From Rugalucina vietnamica (taxonomy: Eukaryota; Mollusca; Bivalvia; Lucinida; Lucinidae): DNA of 64,000 bases. The stretch lies in assembly GCA_964017185.1 (NCBI GenBank), contig OZ024870.1, forward strand, positions 35,108,139 through 35,172,138, written 5' to 3'. The notes below the pieces were generated by a model. That model saw only the letters and a list, made by a program, of their open reading frames with translations. It made no database searches and was not told the origin of the DNA. A program made the position numbers and the translations under genes. Positions 51,919 to 63,677 of the stretch are shown here, piece by piece; within the stretch, counting starts at the first letter, position 1, and the number at the start of each line of letters is the position of its first letter.

Positions 51919-52591
51919 CTGAACAAAAAAAAGAAACGCAACAATTATATTCCACTAAATTTTGAGCAAACTATGATACAAACAGAAATCATTCTGCATT
52001 AGATGTCAGGCTTCCGAATTCAAGAAACCCATTTTCATTTTGATGAGTATTTACAGAGTTATGCGATGCCGACCCTGGGCATGTTGAAAGTAATACACCA
52101 CATAGTGCGCATGAGCAAGCATTAAAATAATGGTACGATTCAAATCCGCTATAAACCTCCATTCAAAATCACAATGTACCACTCAGCAGATAATTCACAC
52201 GTTAAAGAAATAAAAGTAGTAAAATTGAAATTATTCCCCTTTCAATTAAACATATAGGGATTTTGATGGTTTTAATTACGAGCTTGTGTGTCATGGAACT
52301 TTATTTCTTTTTCATGAGTTTTAATAAGGGTGCAGCTGACATTGTTTCTTGATGATTTGGAGATTCAAAAGTGTGCGCATGTGCAGAGCAAATCTTGTCC
52401 GATTTGCATTATTTAAGACGACAAAAATTATCATTCAATTGTTATCGAAATGAAAATCATTTTTTTTTGCATGATATACCCTAATATCCCACGAATTGGA
52501 ATCATATAGCAACATACCTGAAATTATCAACGTTTTACCTTAAACTCAAAAATCCTCGGTGGCCTATTGTTGCGTTTCTGTTTTTGTTCAG
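51919..52591. mobile_element. TIR element flanked by TA (CTGAACAAAAA ends)
   Basis: CTGAACAAAAAAAAGAAACG with GCAACAAT at the left is inverted at the right (ATTGTTGCGTTTC ... TTGTTCAG), with TA on both sides. About 670 bp, non-coding. TIRs of this type, ACTGAACAAAAA...AAACGCAACA, are widespread in animals. Confidence 0.7.
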
Positions 52592-52749
52592 TATAGTATG
52601 TTTATATTGTAAAGTAATTGGAATCAGAATCGGTAGGAATCGCTATCGGTTAAAAAGTATCGATTAGGTATCGGAATCGGTTAAATTCTAACGATGATCA
52701 TCCCTAATTGTCAACTTGCCATGTCAAACATCATCCATTCTTAAAGTAA

Positions 52750-53350
52750 GATGTTGACAAAAGACAAAGAAGCTTAGTAATGGCTTGATTCTTACCGGAA
52801 CATTCTGTGCTAATAGACCATTGCCACTATCTATCAAGTATCCGACAATGAATGTGGCGAGTCCTACTTTGTTCACAAAGGGCACCCGTATTGTCATGTG
52901 CTTACAAAGACTATGGAGCAAGAAAACCAATTAAATTATGGTTAAGAATGGTTGTCGCCAAAAAAGTATTATATGAGAATAGTAATCCATATGTTCAAAA
53001 GAATTCTACTGACTGCCTATGTACTCTACAAAGCCAACACCACAGACAGGAGGAAGAAGACCCTTCTCATATTCTAAAAGGATGTTGTAAATGGTTTGGC
53101 AGCAGGGCATATCAGAGCTGGGGACAAGTTCAAAAGCAGAACAAAGAACATGGGAAACTGATAACAACCTTGGCAATCTGTGACAATGGCACTGGTATCT
53201 ATGGCTCTAGAACAACCAGTTGTACAGGACGTTTTGGAATTCGATGTTAGGGCTCTTTCAACTATTGGTTGCAAAATATCTTGGGCTATCTCAGGCCACT
53301 TTGGAAAGACACTACTTGGCACTGTTTCGACAGGCTGAGACAGGAAAAAC
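52750..53350 (+). pseudogene. Repeat unit copy 1 with conserved short frame
   Basis: It starts with TTGACAAAAGACAAAGAAGC. Between about 53185 and 53336 an open frame reads MALVSMALEQPVVQDVLEFD and STIGCKISWAISGHFG. The same frame occurs in the copies at 53527 and 54240. The peptide is not recognised. Confidence 0.5.
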
Positions 53351-53526
53351 ATTTGTAGCTAAAGTTACTGAATGATACACTGATGCCCTAGAAGATTTCT
53401 TAATCCTTAATAAACTTGCATACACAATCTCCAGTTCAGAAGTTATTCAAATTACTTGCTGACTTACTTGATATTAAAGTATGCATATATAAGGTAATTA
53501 TGCACTTCCGCTGTTTCAATAATGTT

Positions 53527-53900
53527 TTCTGTGAAGAAGCTTAGTAATGGCATGATTCTTATCAGTATGTGTATGTTCGAAAGCATATTGAAAGGGCACA
53601 GGCTTATGTTGATCGTTAATTCATGTAAGCGACGTAAAGCTGAAAGATTATTATTATTATTACTATTATTATTTATCATTATTATTATTAAGGGAAATTT
53701 TGATAACAGCTTTGGCAATTTGTGACATTATGACATTGGTATCTATGGCCCTAGAACAACCAGTTGTACAGGCTGTTTTGGGATTGGATATTAGAGCAAT
53801 GTCAATCATTGGCTGTAAAATATCTTGGGCTATGTCAGGCCATTTTGGAAGGACACATCTTGGTATTGTTTAGACAGGGTGTGACAGGAAAAATGGTCAT
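53527..53900 (+). pseudogene. Repeat unit copy 2 with conserved short frame
   Basis: The frame (about 53721-53872) reads VSMALEQPVVQAVLGLDIRA and SIIGCKISWAMSGHFGRTHL before TAG. Many of the differences from copy 1 fall at third codon positions. An ATT/ACT microsatellite is at 53645-53695. Confidence 0.5.
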
Positions 53901-54239
53901 GTTTGTGAAGGGAAGAAAATGCGACATCTCTGATGTTCAGATATGAACACATTTCATGCTTTCAAGAATTTCAATTGATCTAATATAAATAATTTTCTTT
54001 CTCAATAATGTCATATAAATGATTTTCTTTTTTTCTATGATTTTATAATCTCACATTTCATATCTTAATAAAAGATAATTTTCAAAGTTTTAGTTACCAT
54101 TTGTCTGTATTTGATGTATTCATCAGTAAGATGCGATTGCTGAACTATCTTGCATACAAAGGTACCACCACAACAACAACATGCCTACTAAATTCTCAAC
54201 ATGCCATGTCACACATCAATTCAAGTCTTTAATTAAAAT

Positions 54240-54560
54240 GTTGACAAAAGACAATTAAAGAAGAAGCTTAGTAATTGCTTGATTATTAATGTATATATAG
54301 TTCAAAAGCATATTAATAGTCATGGGCTTATGTTGATTGTTAATATAATTATGTAAGTGACTCTAAATAAAGCATAAAGCTTATTTTATGATTATGATAT
54401 TTGTGACATATTGGCACTGGTAGAACAACCAGTTGTACAGGACGTTTTGGAATTTGATGTTAGTGCTCTTTCAACTATTGGTTGCAAAATATCTTGAGCT
54501 ATCTCAGGCCACTTTGGGAGGACACTACTTGGCACTGTTGGCAGGAAAAACGTTTGTAGT
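54240..54560 (+). pseudogene. Repeat unit copy 3, decayed
   Basis: It starts with TTGACAAAAGACAATTAAAG. The frame (about 54423-54540) reads EQPVVQDVLEFDVSALSTIG then has a TGA in place of the Trp codon of the other copies. Confidence 0.5.
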
Positions 54561-54699
54561 TAAACAATTAATTTGTGAATGTGATTATAAAAAGATTTTG
54601 ATATCACACAACAATGTAATTTATGTTAACATATTTTGGACACATCTTGCTTTTTCAAAGATTTAAATGGACCTTATATAAATAATTTTCTTTCTCTAT

Positions 54700-56012
54700 G
54701 ATTTTACATACAGTATATAATAAAGAAACTGATACCCCCACGCCCGTGCATCACCAGATGCAATTGTAACATGTAACTGTTGTGGTGAGGGATATGTGGA
54801 AATTAAATGCCCCCTTTGTTCAAAGGACAAGAAACTTTAGGAAAGTTTGGACAGCAGCAAGTCATGTTTAGAACTTGACAATGCAGAGTGGAAGTTGGAA
54901 ACTTAAACTAAATGTGCTCATAACCCTTTTGAAATAAATTAGTATTATTATTTTATTATCAAAGCCTAGCATCCTAATCTAGCACTTTGAGAAACCACCA
55001 CCATAAAAATTTAGCCCAAGCAACATCTGTTGCAGCTTAGTGTTTTCTCCACTTTAGACAGCAGCAAGGTCATGCCTAGATGCTGATACTCTGTGACATC
55101 ATCGGACTTTCCTGAAGAAAATTACTTCATGCCAAGTCAGAAAAAGGAAAAAAAAACAACAAAAAACAACATTATCCTCAATTAGAAAGCTTGATCAAGC
55201 ATAAGAGAAATGTGGCTTATAACATATCAGTGGACAGCATGATAATTTTGAAGAAAAAATGCTACAAATGTTTCACAGTTCCTTGTTGATCAACCTTGTT
55301 TACCTAAAATAAAAATTGACTGTGAAGGCAAAACCCAAATGATTGATTTAATCTACATATATACTTATTTTCCTTTCTTAGGATCCAGTGCAACTGGGAA
55401 GATTTTTGTTTGATGTTTGTTCTATTTCTCCCCATATTATAAAGTAATTTGCTGTTCGGTTTGTTATTTAGACATCAGCTAGACATCAATAGTGAGGAAT
55501 GTTCTTGTGAATATAAACAGTTCAAGAGACTAAGTTAAAGGTAGCTACAGCACCAATTCAATGTTGGAAATGACAGTTGCCAAAGCTGACAAATACAGCG
55601 AAGAAAAGGCCCAACTTGTTATTCGTGCTGCAGGTATCATGACAATGGCTAAGTGTGAACAGGGCTTTCCCTTGTTCAAAACTTTGTTAGCTTAACATCA
55701 TCATTAACACCTCAATTTGTTAAGTTAATTTATGCTGACTATATAAGCAAATACACCATTAAGCCTGAGGAAATAATTCTGTTTACTTTCAATATACCCT
55801 CGATATCGTCGTTTAACTATCGATCGACCTTAAATTTACCTTGATACTATACGCGCTTATATTTATTTTTAGCCAGAGAGTGACAACGAAGTATTTTTGG
55901 ATCGATGACCTTGAGTTTGCTTCGTTTACAATGTAATCAGATATTTAGCATGTGTGATCAGCCATCGTTGTCCAAACATAAAAGTCATAGTTGTTACTTG
56001 GTGGTTATAATT
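54700..56012. other. No gene seen
   Basis: AT-rich DNA. About 55665-55790 is a worn copy of the palindromic MITE at 2722. The rest shows no domain. Confidence 0.45.
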
Positions 56013-56253
56013 GAGTCGCCTCGTGGGAAAACCAAAAATGTGGTTTTCGAACAGGTCTGACACTAACCAGCCTCTACAAGCACAGAAAATAGCCAGAAGC
56101 TTGAAATTTTGGATTTAACTTGAGTAGAAGAAGAATTGTACTATCCGAGCAGCGAAAACAAAGGCGCTGATCAGCTTCGCGGTTACCGCGCGAAGCTGAT
56201 CTGCGTCTTTGTTTTCGCCTATGCGGATTGTTGGTTTTCCCATGAGGCGGCTC
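56013..56253. mobile_element. Hairpin MITE (GAGCCGC family)
   Basis: GAGTCGCCTCGTGGGAAAAC at the left, GGTTTTCCCATGAGGCGGC at the right, with a central stem almost identical to 1983-2217. Its right half lies in a 200-bp tandem duplication. Confidence 0.75.
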
Positions 56254-56531
56254 ATATATTAGCACATTAGGAAAAAACCGATGCTTTGTAAACCCTAAAA
56301 GTCATGTTTTGTGTTTCATACATTGTAGGTATAATTGTACTATCCGAGCAGCGAAAACAAAGGCGCTGATCAGCTTCGCGGTTACCGCGCGAAGCTGATC
56401 TGCGTCTTTGTTTTCGCCTATGCGGATTGTTGGTTTTCCCATGAGGCGGCTCATATATTAGCACATTAGGAAAAAACCGATGCTTTGTAAACCCTAAAAG
56501 TCATGTTTTGTGTTTCATACATTGTAGGTAT
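56132..56531. repeat. 200-bp exact-looking tandem duplication
   Basis: The segment from ATTGTACTATCCGAGCAGCG to CATTGTAGGTATA occurs twice head to tail with no difference I can see, spanning the right half of the MITE and about 78 bases beyond it. Confidence 0.75.
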
Positions 56532-56696
56532 ACATTAGAACCGCCTCGCCGAGAACGGCCACGTTTTCCTGATGCTTTTGTATGTGCTCAGTTAAACAAA
56601 GCACCTTTGCGGACAAAATACCACTGGTATATTCTTAATATTTGAATGCGAGTTAGGAAACAAGGCGTGTCAATGGTCGCATTTGGGTCTGTGTTT

Positions 56697-56815
56697 CCTT
56701 TAAATACCAGGGTCCAGAATAAAGTTCGATCCCGGGCTTCTCCAACTATAAACCGACGTCCCTTCTCCATATGACCTAAGCTGTTGGTGGGACGTTAAAC
56801 TCGAAATCAAATCAA
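56697..56815 (+). repeat. SINE tail fragment
   Basis: It matches the 3' part of the SINE at 38703 (CTGTTGGTGGGACGTTAAAC), with part of the box B region (TTCGATCCCGGGCTTCTCC). The head is truncated. Confidence 0.6.
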
Positions 56816-57029
56816 AAAGTAATCTTATTTTCATCATGGTTATATGACAATTTATAAACAGGGTTTCGTAACGAATCTTACGGAAGCCTATTGACATATT
56901 GACATATTTATTTCAAGGTCGAGCGGGATACTGGGAAACTACGCATCTAAAAATATCTTACCTGTGTCGCAGCCAATATAAAATTTACTACAGCTAAAAA
57001 TAAACATTGATCGATCGAGTTAGGTTGAT

Positions 57030-57212
57030 GTAACGTGCATAGCAAAGTAAACAGAATATTTTCTACTGGTGTATTTTTTGTTGATAAAATGTGGGAATCC
57101 TTTGCACACATTTTTTCAACAAAAAATAGCAGTGTACATGTATCTGCAATATTCATGTTTGAAATTTTAACGAATCATTAATTAACAACATCATTAATTT
57201 TGAACAACTGGG
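57030..57212. mobile_element. Palindromic MITE copy, short centre
   Basis: It shares TTTTTTGTTGA-AAAATGTG(A/G)GAATCCTTTGCA and the TTTTGAACAACTGGGCCC end with 2722-2965. One central arm is shortened. Confidence 0.6.
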
Positions 57213-57494
57213 CCCTGATCCTGGTAACTGCTACAAGCTGTGGAAAAGCATGAGTCAACAAGAACAGTGTGCTAACCATTCAAAAGATTCCACAAGTCAG
57301 GAGAATATTTTCCACTGACATGCTGTGTTAAAATTATTCATTTAGATAGTCTGGATCAGGGAGAACCAATAACTGGACCCAGGATGTTTCAAAGCATATT
57401 TCACTGATCATGAAAAAAGTATAAAGTGTATCATTGCCACTGTTTCCACACACATCTGTCTGTTATAAACTTGTAATTAGAGAGATTAAAGGTT

Positions 57495-58460
57495 AATCTT
57501 GTTTTAAATTGTGAAAGACATATTCCACTTTCACTTTCACCTAACATTTATCCCCCTTGCATCTCTTTGATAGCGAGAATGACACGCTTGTTTGGTCATA
57601 CGTATACACAACTTTTGTTGTTGTAACAGTTTGGTGAGGTACAGTGGCTAAGACTCCCATGAAACAGGGTATTACCTATGAAACCACAGCCTGGCAGAAC
57701 CACAGGACAAGAACGGAGACACTGTCCTAAACACGGAAGAACAACCTATGGTTGAAGAACAGCAAGTCGCCAACCCAATACCCCTGGTTGAGGAAATGGG
57801 GCAACAACGAGATCCCATTCTACCACCAGATGAACCCAAAAGAATGGCGATGCAACCAACAGGACTCCAACTCGAGAAATTTGCTGGGGACTGTTCTACT
57901 GATGCTAAAAGTTGGCTAAAATGGTTTAACAGCTACTGTTTAGTTCATAAGCAAGATGAGGGACAACAGCTCTTGACCCTACCATTTTACCTAGCCTCCC
58001 ATGCGCGAATATGATACAAACCACTGCCTGATGCTACTAAGATAGATTAAGGAGCATTAAAAACTGCCTTTGAGGCTAGCTTCAAGAAACAAGAGATTCT
58101 GGACACAGAACTGTTAGATATGGCTCAAAGGCCAGATGAATCCTGTAGTGATTACTTTACTAGAGTGCTAAAGAAATCACAACAGAGCAAAGCAGACATG
58201 TCTCTTGTGACCTCCCTAGCAATAAAGGGGCTCAAACAAGCCATCAAACTCATAGTGATGCCCCCAAAATCCGAAGAACTTTGATGATGCACGAAAACCA
58301 TTCTGGCAGAAAAGACTGTTCTTTCCACTACAATCTTGTTTTAAAATGTGAAAGACATATTCCACTTTCACTTTCACCTAACATTTATCCCCCTTGTATC
58401 TCTTTGATAGCGAGAATGACACGCTGGTTTGGTGGTACACAACTTTTGTTGTTGTTGTAT
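57495..58460 (+). mobile_element. Mini LTR element with direct repeats
   Basis: About 125 bases (AATCTTGTTTTAAA to ACACAACTTTTGTTGTTG) at 57495-57630 recur at 58333-58458 as direct repeats. A gag-like region lies between. No protease, RT or integrase is present, so this is a deleted Ty3/Gypsy-type element. TTTGGTGAGG after the first repeat may be part of the primer-binding site. Confidence 0.6.
57748..58284 (+). pseudogene. Ty3/Gypsy-type gag fragment
   Basis: LEKFAGDCSTDAKSWLKWFN, LPFYLASHARI, ALKTAFEASFKKQEIL, and SCSDYFTRVLKKS are typical of the Gypsy capsid region. It has at least two in-frame stops (58012-58014, TGA in place of Trp, and 58047-58049) and no nucleocapsid knuckle before the second repeat. 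Confidence 0.65.
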
Positions 58461-58833
58461 GGAGTCTACCTCTGGGAAACAAAGGGGTCTCCTCATATGA
58501 TTTACAGGGCCCCTTTAAATGATAAGTTTTTGTAACTGCGCCTCCTAGCGTCTGATATCTCAGCACACCCTGGCTTTGTGCACGAAACCATTACACAACA
58601 GATGCTCCTTATATGGCACGCGAGACCCTTATCTCAGCCAATCAAATCATTTCCCTCCAAAAGCCTCAGCCAATGTATCACTGTTAAGCTCACCGCTTGC
58701 TTATACCGCGTGGGCTTGTCAGTTTCAAATTTGATGCCAAAGCCATCGCTTGTGTGTAATTTTTCAACATCAGAATAATGTGAAATACTTCGAAAATTTG
58801 GATTTAAGCATAATTTAAGCTCCAAAAGTGCTT

Positions 58834-59612
58834 AGGCCATTAAAAAAAGTGTTGTGTTTCCGGTTCCCCGACCGACCCTACGTTATGGGGGACGACTCTG
58901 AACTTTTTTTTAGTTTCCGAGCCCTTTTTCCGTACGCCGCTCAAAACGGTTTTTAGGGTTACCGCAAACCGGCTTACGCTTTAAAAACAGCTTACACTAA
59001 AAATCGCACAATAGTTACCACCGTACAAAACAATATGGCGGCGGCCATTCTATCGGTGAATCTCTTTAAATGTCCACATTTTACGGGCATAAAAACCCTT
59101 AACAGCTATCCCTATTCTATAACAGTGGACAGAATCTGGCAGAGCTTTCATCCTGTGGTGGAAGGGACAAAATATCTGCTGTCGGGAATAGTGTTGCGCA
59201 TTCTGTTGATGGAAAGGTGAGTGATTGATTTCGATTTTGAGTTGGAAGATTGCGGATACTATTTACACCATCAATTTCAACTTATTTACCACAACATGTA
59301 TTGGCAGTGGAGCTTAAAATGAGCCAGTCCAAAATGGTTTGGCCTGCTCCTGCCTCATCTGTTTTTGTTTTGTTTTTCTTTCTTTTTTTTTAGCTTGCCT
59401 GAGCTGTTGGGCCCACCATCAGGATGACATGTCCATGAAATTTATCTCATTTATCTTGGGAATTTTAATGAAACACAGTCCAAAGTGCATTTCTGTACCA
59501 GATATGGTAAAAAAAAAGTAAAAAAAAAAAAAAAAAAAAAAAAGTAAAACCTACCTACCGACCCTGTTTTTTTCTGGCAAGGAACCTGAAACACAACACT
59601 TTTTTTTTTGGC
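58834..59612. mobile_element. TIR element enclosing a first-exon-like ORF
   Basis: GGCCATTAAAAAAAGTG with TTGTGTTTCCGG at the left is inverted at the right (GGAACCTGAAACACAACAC and a T run to GGCC). TTA lies outside each end, suggesting a 3-bp duplication of Harbinger type. The interior holds the ORF at 59035 and an A run at 59519-59543. Confidence 0.5.
59035..59215 (+). CDS. First-exon-like ORF
   Basis: The ATG has a good context (AATATGGCGGCG). The frame runs 60 codons to GGAAAG|GTGAGT, a canonical donor, leaving one base. The product MAAAILSVNLFKCPHF and onwards is not recognised. It lies entirely between the inverted ends of 58834-59612, so it may be a captured first exon; chance is also possible. 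Confidence 0.4.
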
Positions 59613-59970
59613 CTTATAAACGTGAACATTAAAGGAAAACAAATATTATTGTGACGATTAGGCTTATTCTATCGAGGTTGGATTTACAAACGTGTTTCAA
59701 AAGGAGAATTTGGTAAATGGAAAAATGGTGGACATTTTAAAGATCGTGAGAAATGTCTTTTCCATACCAGAGTGGTACCGAATCTCGGACAATGAATTAA
59801 AAAGGTTGAAGCAAAATATTAAAGACGCTAGCTGCCCCGAGGAAGCAAGGTTTTTCACATTTTAGATTGCTCTACTGGCTGTAATAGGAAAGACTGTTTT
59901 TTCTGTGGGGGACTTTGGTGTGTGGTTGAACTGGCATAGGGCACTTGACCAAATAATCTTAAACATAAAC
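59613..59970. other. Exon-like text, unassigned
   Basis: An ATG near 59725 opens a 46-codon frame (VDILKIVRNVFSIPEWYRIS) ending at TAG. Not recognised. Confidence 0.35.
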
Positions 59971-59977
59971 AACAACA

Positions 59978-60772
59978 GTGGCGGGAGACCAGTTACAAAT
60001 CGAGGAACAAAAGGAGAATGTGTATGCAATCGTAATGGACCTCAGTGACACAGACCTTGTCATTAATTACTGCCTGCAAAACAAAGTAGACAAGATGGCA
60101 GTTGACGAACTGCTAAAACGAGGCTATACCAGCCTCAAAGCATTGCAGCTGATAGAAGCTGAGGATCTTTCGGGGCCGAAAATACCCAGAGGTCAGCGCC
60201 GCACGATCTTTCACATCACGGGGGCGCTGAAAGAAACAGCCTCAAGCTCCATGGGTTCAAATGATGGAACAGCTACGAAAAACACCGAGGACAACCAACT
60301 ACCAGCGGAAGACCAACCTGCAACGACTTCCGGTACAACGACTTTCGGTACAACAACTTCCAGCACGACTTCCAGTACATCATCACCACCAACAACGACC
60401 ATGATGACAGCTGCAGAGGTTCCTAGAGTAAACACAACGGCAAACGGTGTATACTCTGCACCTCGAAACGACAACGCCGACGTGTATCACTCCGCGATAG
60501 TAATCAATCTTATTGCTCAACAAAATGCGCTTCAGGGACTTTCAACGGTTCAAAATTCAGGAAGTGTCGGTGCTCTTGCTTCCCCACTACAGCCCCAAGT
60601 GTCATGGAATGACCCTCAAGTCCACATTTCATCAGCTGGTAAGTCTGCATCTGTTACATATCTTGATATATGTGACTTTGTTCAATCTAATGTTGAGGAG
60701 GAAGTGGTGCTTGGCAATCAGGGGGACCAACAAGTGATCAAAAAAGCCCAGGTTAGAGAATTTGACATTTAA
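59978..60772 (+). CDS. SAM-like / gag-like protein, single long exon
   Basis: An open frame of about 264 codons begins after a possible acceptor (AACAACAG) and has no ATG until VMDLSD about 20 codons in. Residues about 25-85 look like a helical SAM-type domain (VDELLKRGYTSLKALQLIEA, LSGPKIPRGQRR). A Thr/Ser-rich linker follows (about 95-145), then VSWNDPQVHISSAG and TYLDICDFVQSNVEEE. I associate this last block with first ORFs of repetitive elements in cnidarians and molluscs, from memory only. It ends at TAA. Function unknown. Confidence 0.5.
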   Translation: MAGDQLQIEEQKENVYAIVMDLSDTDLVINYCLQNKVDKMAVDELLKRGYTSLKALQLIEAEDLSGPKIPRGQRRTIFHITGALKETASSSMGSNDGTATKNTEDNQLPAEDQPATTSGTTTFGTTTSSTTSSTSSPPTTTMMTAAEVPRVNTTANGVYSAPRNDNADVYHSAIVINLIAQQNALQGLSTVQNSGSVGALASPLQPQVSWNDPQVHISSAGKSASVTYLDICDFVQSNVEEEVVLGNQGDQQVIKKAQVREFDI

Positions 60773-61325
60773 GTCAATGGTCTGTAGCAAATTTGGCTAT
60801 CTTGTACAGATTAGTCGGGGAGAATAGGTTGCAAGGCCCTGCCTTAATGGATTATTTGTCCTATACAACTTAAGTGTATCAGTTGGATCAAAGGTATAGC
60901 CTTATATCGGTATTTCTCTTTGACCTTGAATATAGGAAGCTTAAAGCCACAATGCAGTTCAGGTGGGTGACAGATGTGCAGCATCTGTCATATATACACT
61001 TGCAAGCTCGAGAGAAGCCAGCAGCCCAATACAAGAAGGGGCTTTTATAAGTGCTGATGTACATTTTAAATAATTGACATCATGGCATTATTTATTGATT
61101 TCAATCGATAAAATTTTGTTATTATGTAAACTAGAGCAGCGAGCATGTGCTCTGAATAAATTATCTATCGCGCTTGCGCATTGCTTTTTATACTGTAGAC
61201 ACGCTTAAATTTTTGTAAAAAGAGCGTGATTTTCATAGATTTTAGCGACAACACTATAATAATTTGACAAAAATATTTAATTCAGGCGGAATATTGATAT
61301 TGTCATTCCCTGATTATACTTGCAG
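60773..61325. other. No gene seen
   Basis: Non-coding up to a candidate acceptor (TATACTTGCAG at about 61325). Confidence 0.4.
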
Positions 61326-61690
61326 ACCCAATTTAAGAGGGAATCTACACAGTAACATGGACAATTCGGCCGGGAACCAGGCCAAAGACGTGGACCACTG
61401 CACAAACGATACGCATGTGCAGACAGCAAGGGGCGCCGAAAGGGGCACCAAACAGGCCCGGAAACAGCATGGACAAAATTGTGTCAAAGCTGTCAGAGCA
61501 AATTGACGAGTTCAGCAAGGCATCAAAAAACGTCAGGGTCCTGACAGAATCAGTACGCCGCCTGACAGAAGATGTCAATGCTTTGAAAAGGAAACAGGAT
61601 TCAGAGGGGGAACAAGCCAACAAGACGCACTGCAGTGTCAGATATGGAGATGAAGAACAACCTGGCGTCTCATCAGGCACAGCAGCCTGA
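61326..61690 (+). pseudogene. Coiled-coil gag-like reading frame, frameshifted
   Basis: After TATACTTGCAG, one frame starts MDNSAGNQAKDVDH. Another, from about 61470, reads MDKIVSKLSEQIDEFSKASK and VRRLTEDVNALKRKQ, a heptad pattern suggesting a coiled coil. The two may be one protein split by a frameshift near 61440-61470. It may belong with the ORF at 59978 as part of the same repetitive element. Confidence 0.4.
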
Positions 61691-63670
61691 AAAGAAACAG
61701 GCGCTTCGTAACCGGGAGAAGCAGATGATAAATACTATCAATTCTTTATAATCATCAAAAGTGAATGATCAGTTGATATTGAGATGTAACAGGTGATTAT
61801 AAAAAGCAGTAAGGACAATGCATTTAGCAATGCTAAATAATAGTGTGCAGAAAATTTGTTGATTAATTTGGGCACAAATTATTTTTACTTTATTCGTTGA
61901 CAGTTAATTGTATTGAACATCAGCTAAGAATGAAATAAATTTATTTTATAAACCAGGACCTGACAAGAAACAAAGAGACAAGTGTCAGATCCTACTAGTA
62001 TAACACCTGGACCTCTTTATAACACGGTTCGTTACACCACGGTTTTGTATATGAAACGGACCATTCATGGACCCCAAATGGTCTAATTTTGCTATATATC
62101 TACATATTTTACTCTCGTTATAACACAGATTGGATAGCTAACACGGAAATTGTCTTGGACCCCATCAGTAGTGCTATAAAGCACGCCTGGGAAACGGTCA
62201 ATTTGTACACCGCCGGTGCTCCATTGTAAGTGAAGTTGACGGTTTCCGGTGCCGGAGTTGACCGACGTAAATAGAGAGAATTTTACTGGGTCAACCAGTT
62301 CAAGGTAAAATATTTTCCTTATTCTAAATCCATTCAAAAATCGGAGAATGTCAGATGATGCGCCTATGATTGGGGATTTTACAGGAACTCATATTACATG
62401 AAATGTTTATAAAAGTATGTAGTAATCAGTTTTCGCGTTTGAAATACTGGGTTATTTGGTGATTGTACATGTCTAAAAATGCCTGAATTACGTCATGTAC
62501 ACATTCCATATGCGGAGTTGAAATTAAAATACCAAGTTTAGAGTACACATTACTGTTTGAAGGTATTGTGTATAAAAGATAACCTTTGGTTACAAGAAAT
62601 TGGAATCAAAATTTTACAAGCGTACCAATTGACGACTGGAGTGCAATTTAACTAATGCATTTGAAGTGCTATCGTGATAAATTAAAATAAGAACCGTGAT
62701 ATCACTACTTTGATGCATGTTGTTTTCCTTGACGACAAAATCCCTTTCGGAAATAAAGTTGCTTATCTTTTTGTCCCATTTTCATGCCTGCTCATGCTAC
62801 ACTGTCGCAAAGGTATAGAAATTGCCGAAAGTCATCGCCATATGAACCGTTAATCAAATAGTCTGACCTTCATCTTGCCATTACAAGTTACACCACATAT
62901 CTTCAGATGTCTTATAAGTATTTCACTTGCAGAAACTTAAATGATTACAATCTTAACGCTTAATTTCTGTGGGTGTGCTAATTGACGTTAGGGCGTGCAA
63001 TTTGACCAATACTAACCCAGTGTAGCAACTTGCTGCTTAACTTCAGTATAGACATCTAGTCCCTTTAGTGTTTGTTCCTATATTTATGGCTAATGTGAAC
63101 ACGAGATTATAGGTACCAGAAACAGCTTTAACTATTCAAGATTGAAAGCTTAGTTAAAGAATTATATTGTTGATATCTAATCTTGCAAGTTGACATCTCG
63201 TGATACAATCAAGTCCATATGCTAAAGGAAAAACTACCGGTAACAAAACTGATTTATCCATCCTGCTTTTGATAACTCATTTGGATTTCGGGATTGCGTG
63301 TAACCATTCTAATGATTGCCTATATGAACACCGATTCAATGGGTTTTCCATATCAGTCTTACAACAGATCCTTGCTGCACAAGATTTGTTGGCAGGTACA
63401 AATTGATTGAAACATGTGACGCCTTTGTTGACTGAAATCTAATAATGTATACTAGTATTTGGCAGCCCGAATAGAAGATTATCGATTATTCAAATGCTCT
63501 ATTCTTTCAGCCCACATCTTTTTTGTGATACATGCATATAGCGTAACATGTAACTACATGTATTCCTAATCATTCAGAAATTCACGTATACACACATACA
63601 TGTGGAACTCGTTTTGCTGACTATAATTTGTTTATGTCTCCAGATGGGCTTTAAGGGAAAACCACCAAAG
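61691..63670. other. Mostly non-coding
   Basis: A repeat with TTTATAACACGGTTCG and GTTATAACACAG lies at about 62005-62130, a phrase type known from non-autonomous DNA transposons. Otherwise AT-rich, with small frames that show no domain. Confidence 0.4.
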
Positions 63671-63677
63671 GAAGATT

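Noticed and set aside
56074-56464. Two identical minus-strand ORFs of about 64 codons
   Set aside because: They lie in the MITE stem-loop and its duplicate; there is no independent evidence of coding.
60211-60474. Minus-strand Val-rich ORF
   Set aside because: Shadow of the Thr-rich linker of the 59978-60772 frame.
61990-62130. Possible pogo/Tigger-type MITE from the TTTATAACACGG text
   Set aside because: I could not find a convincing pair of inverted ends.
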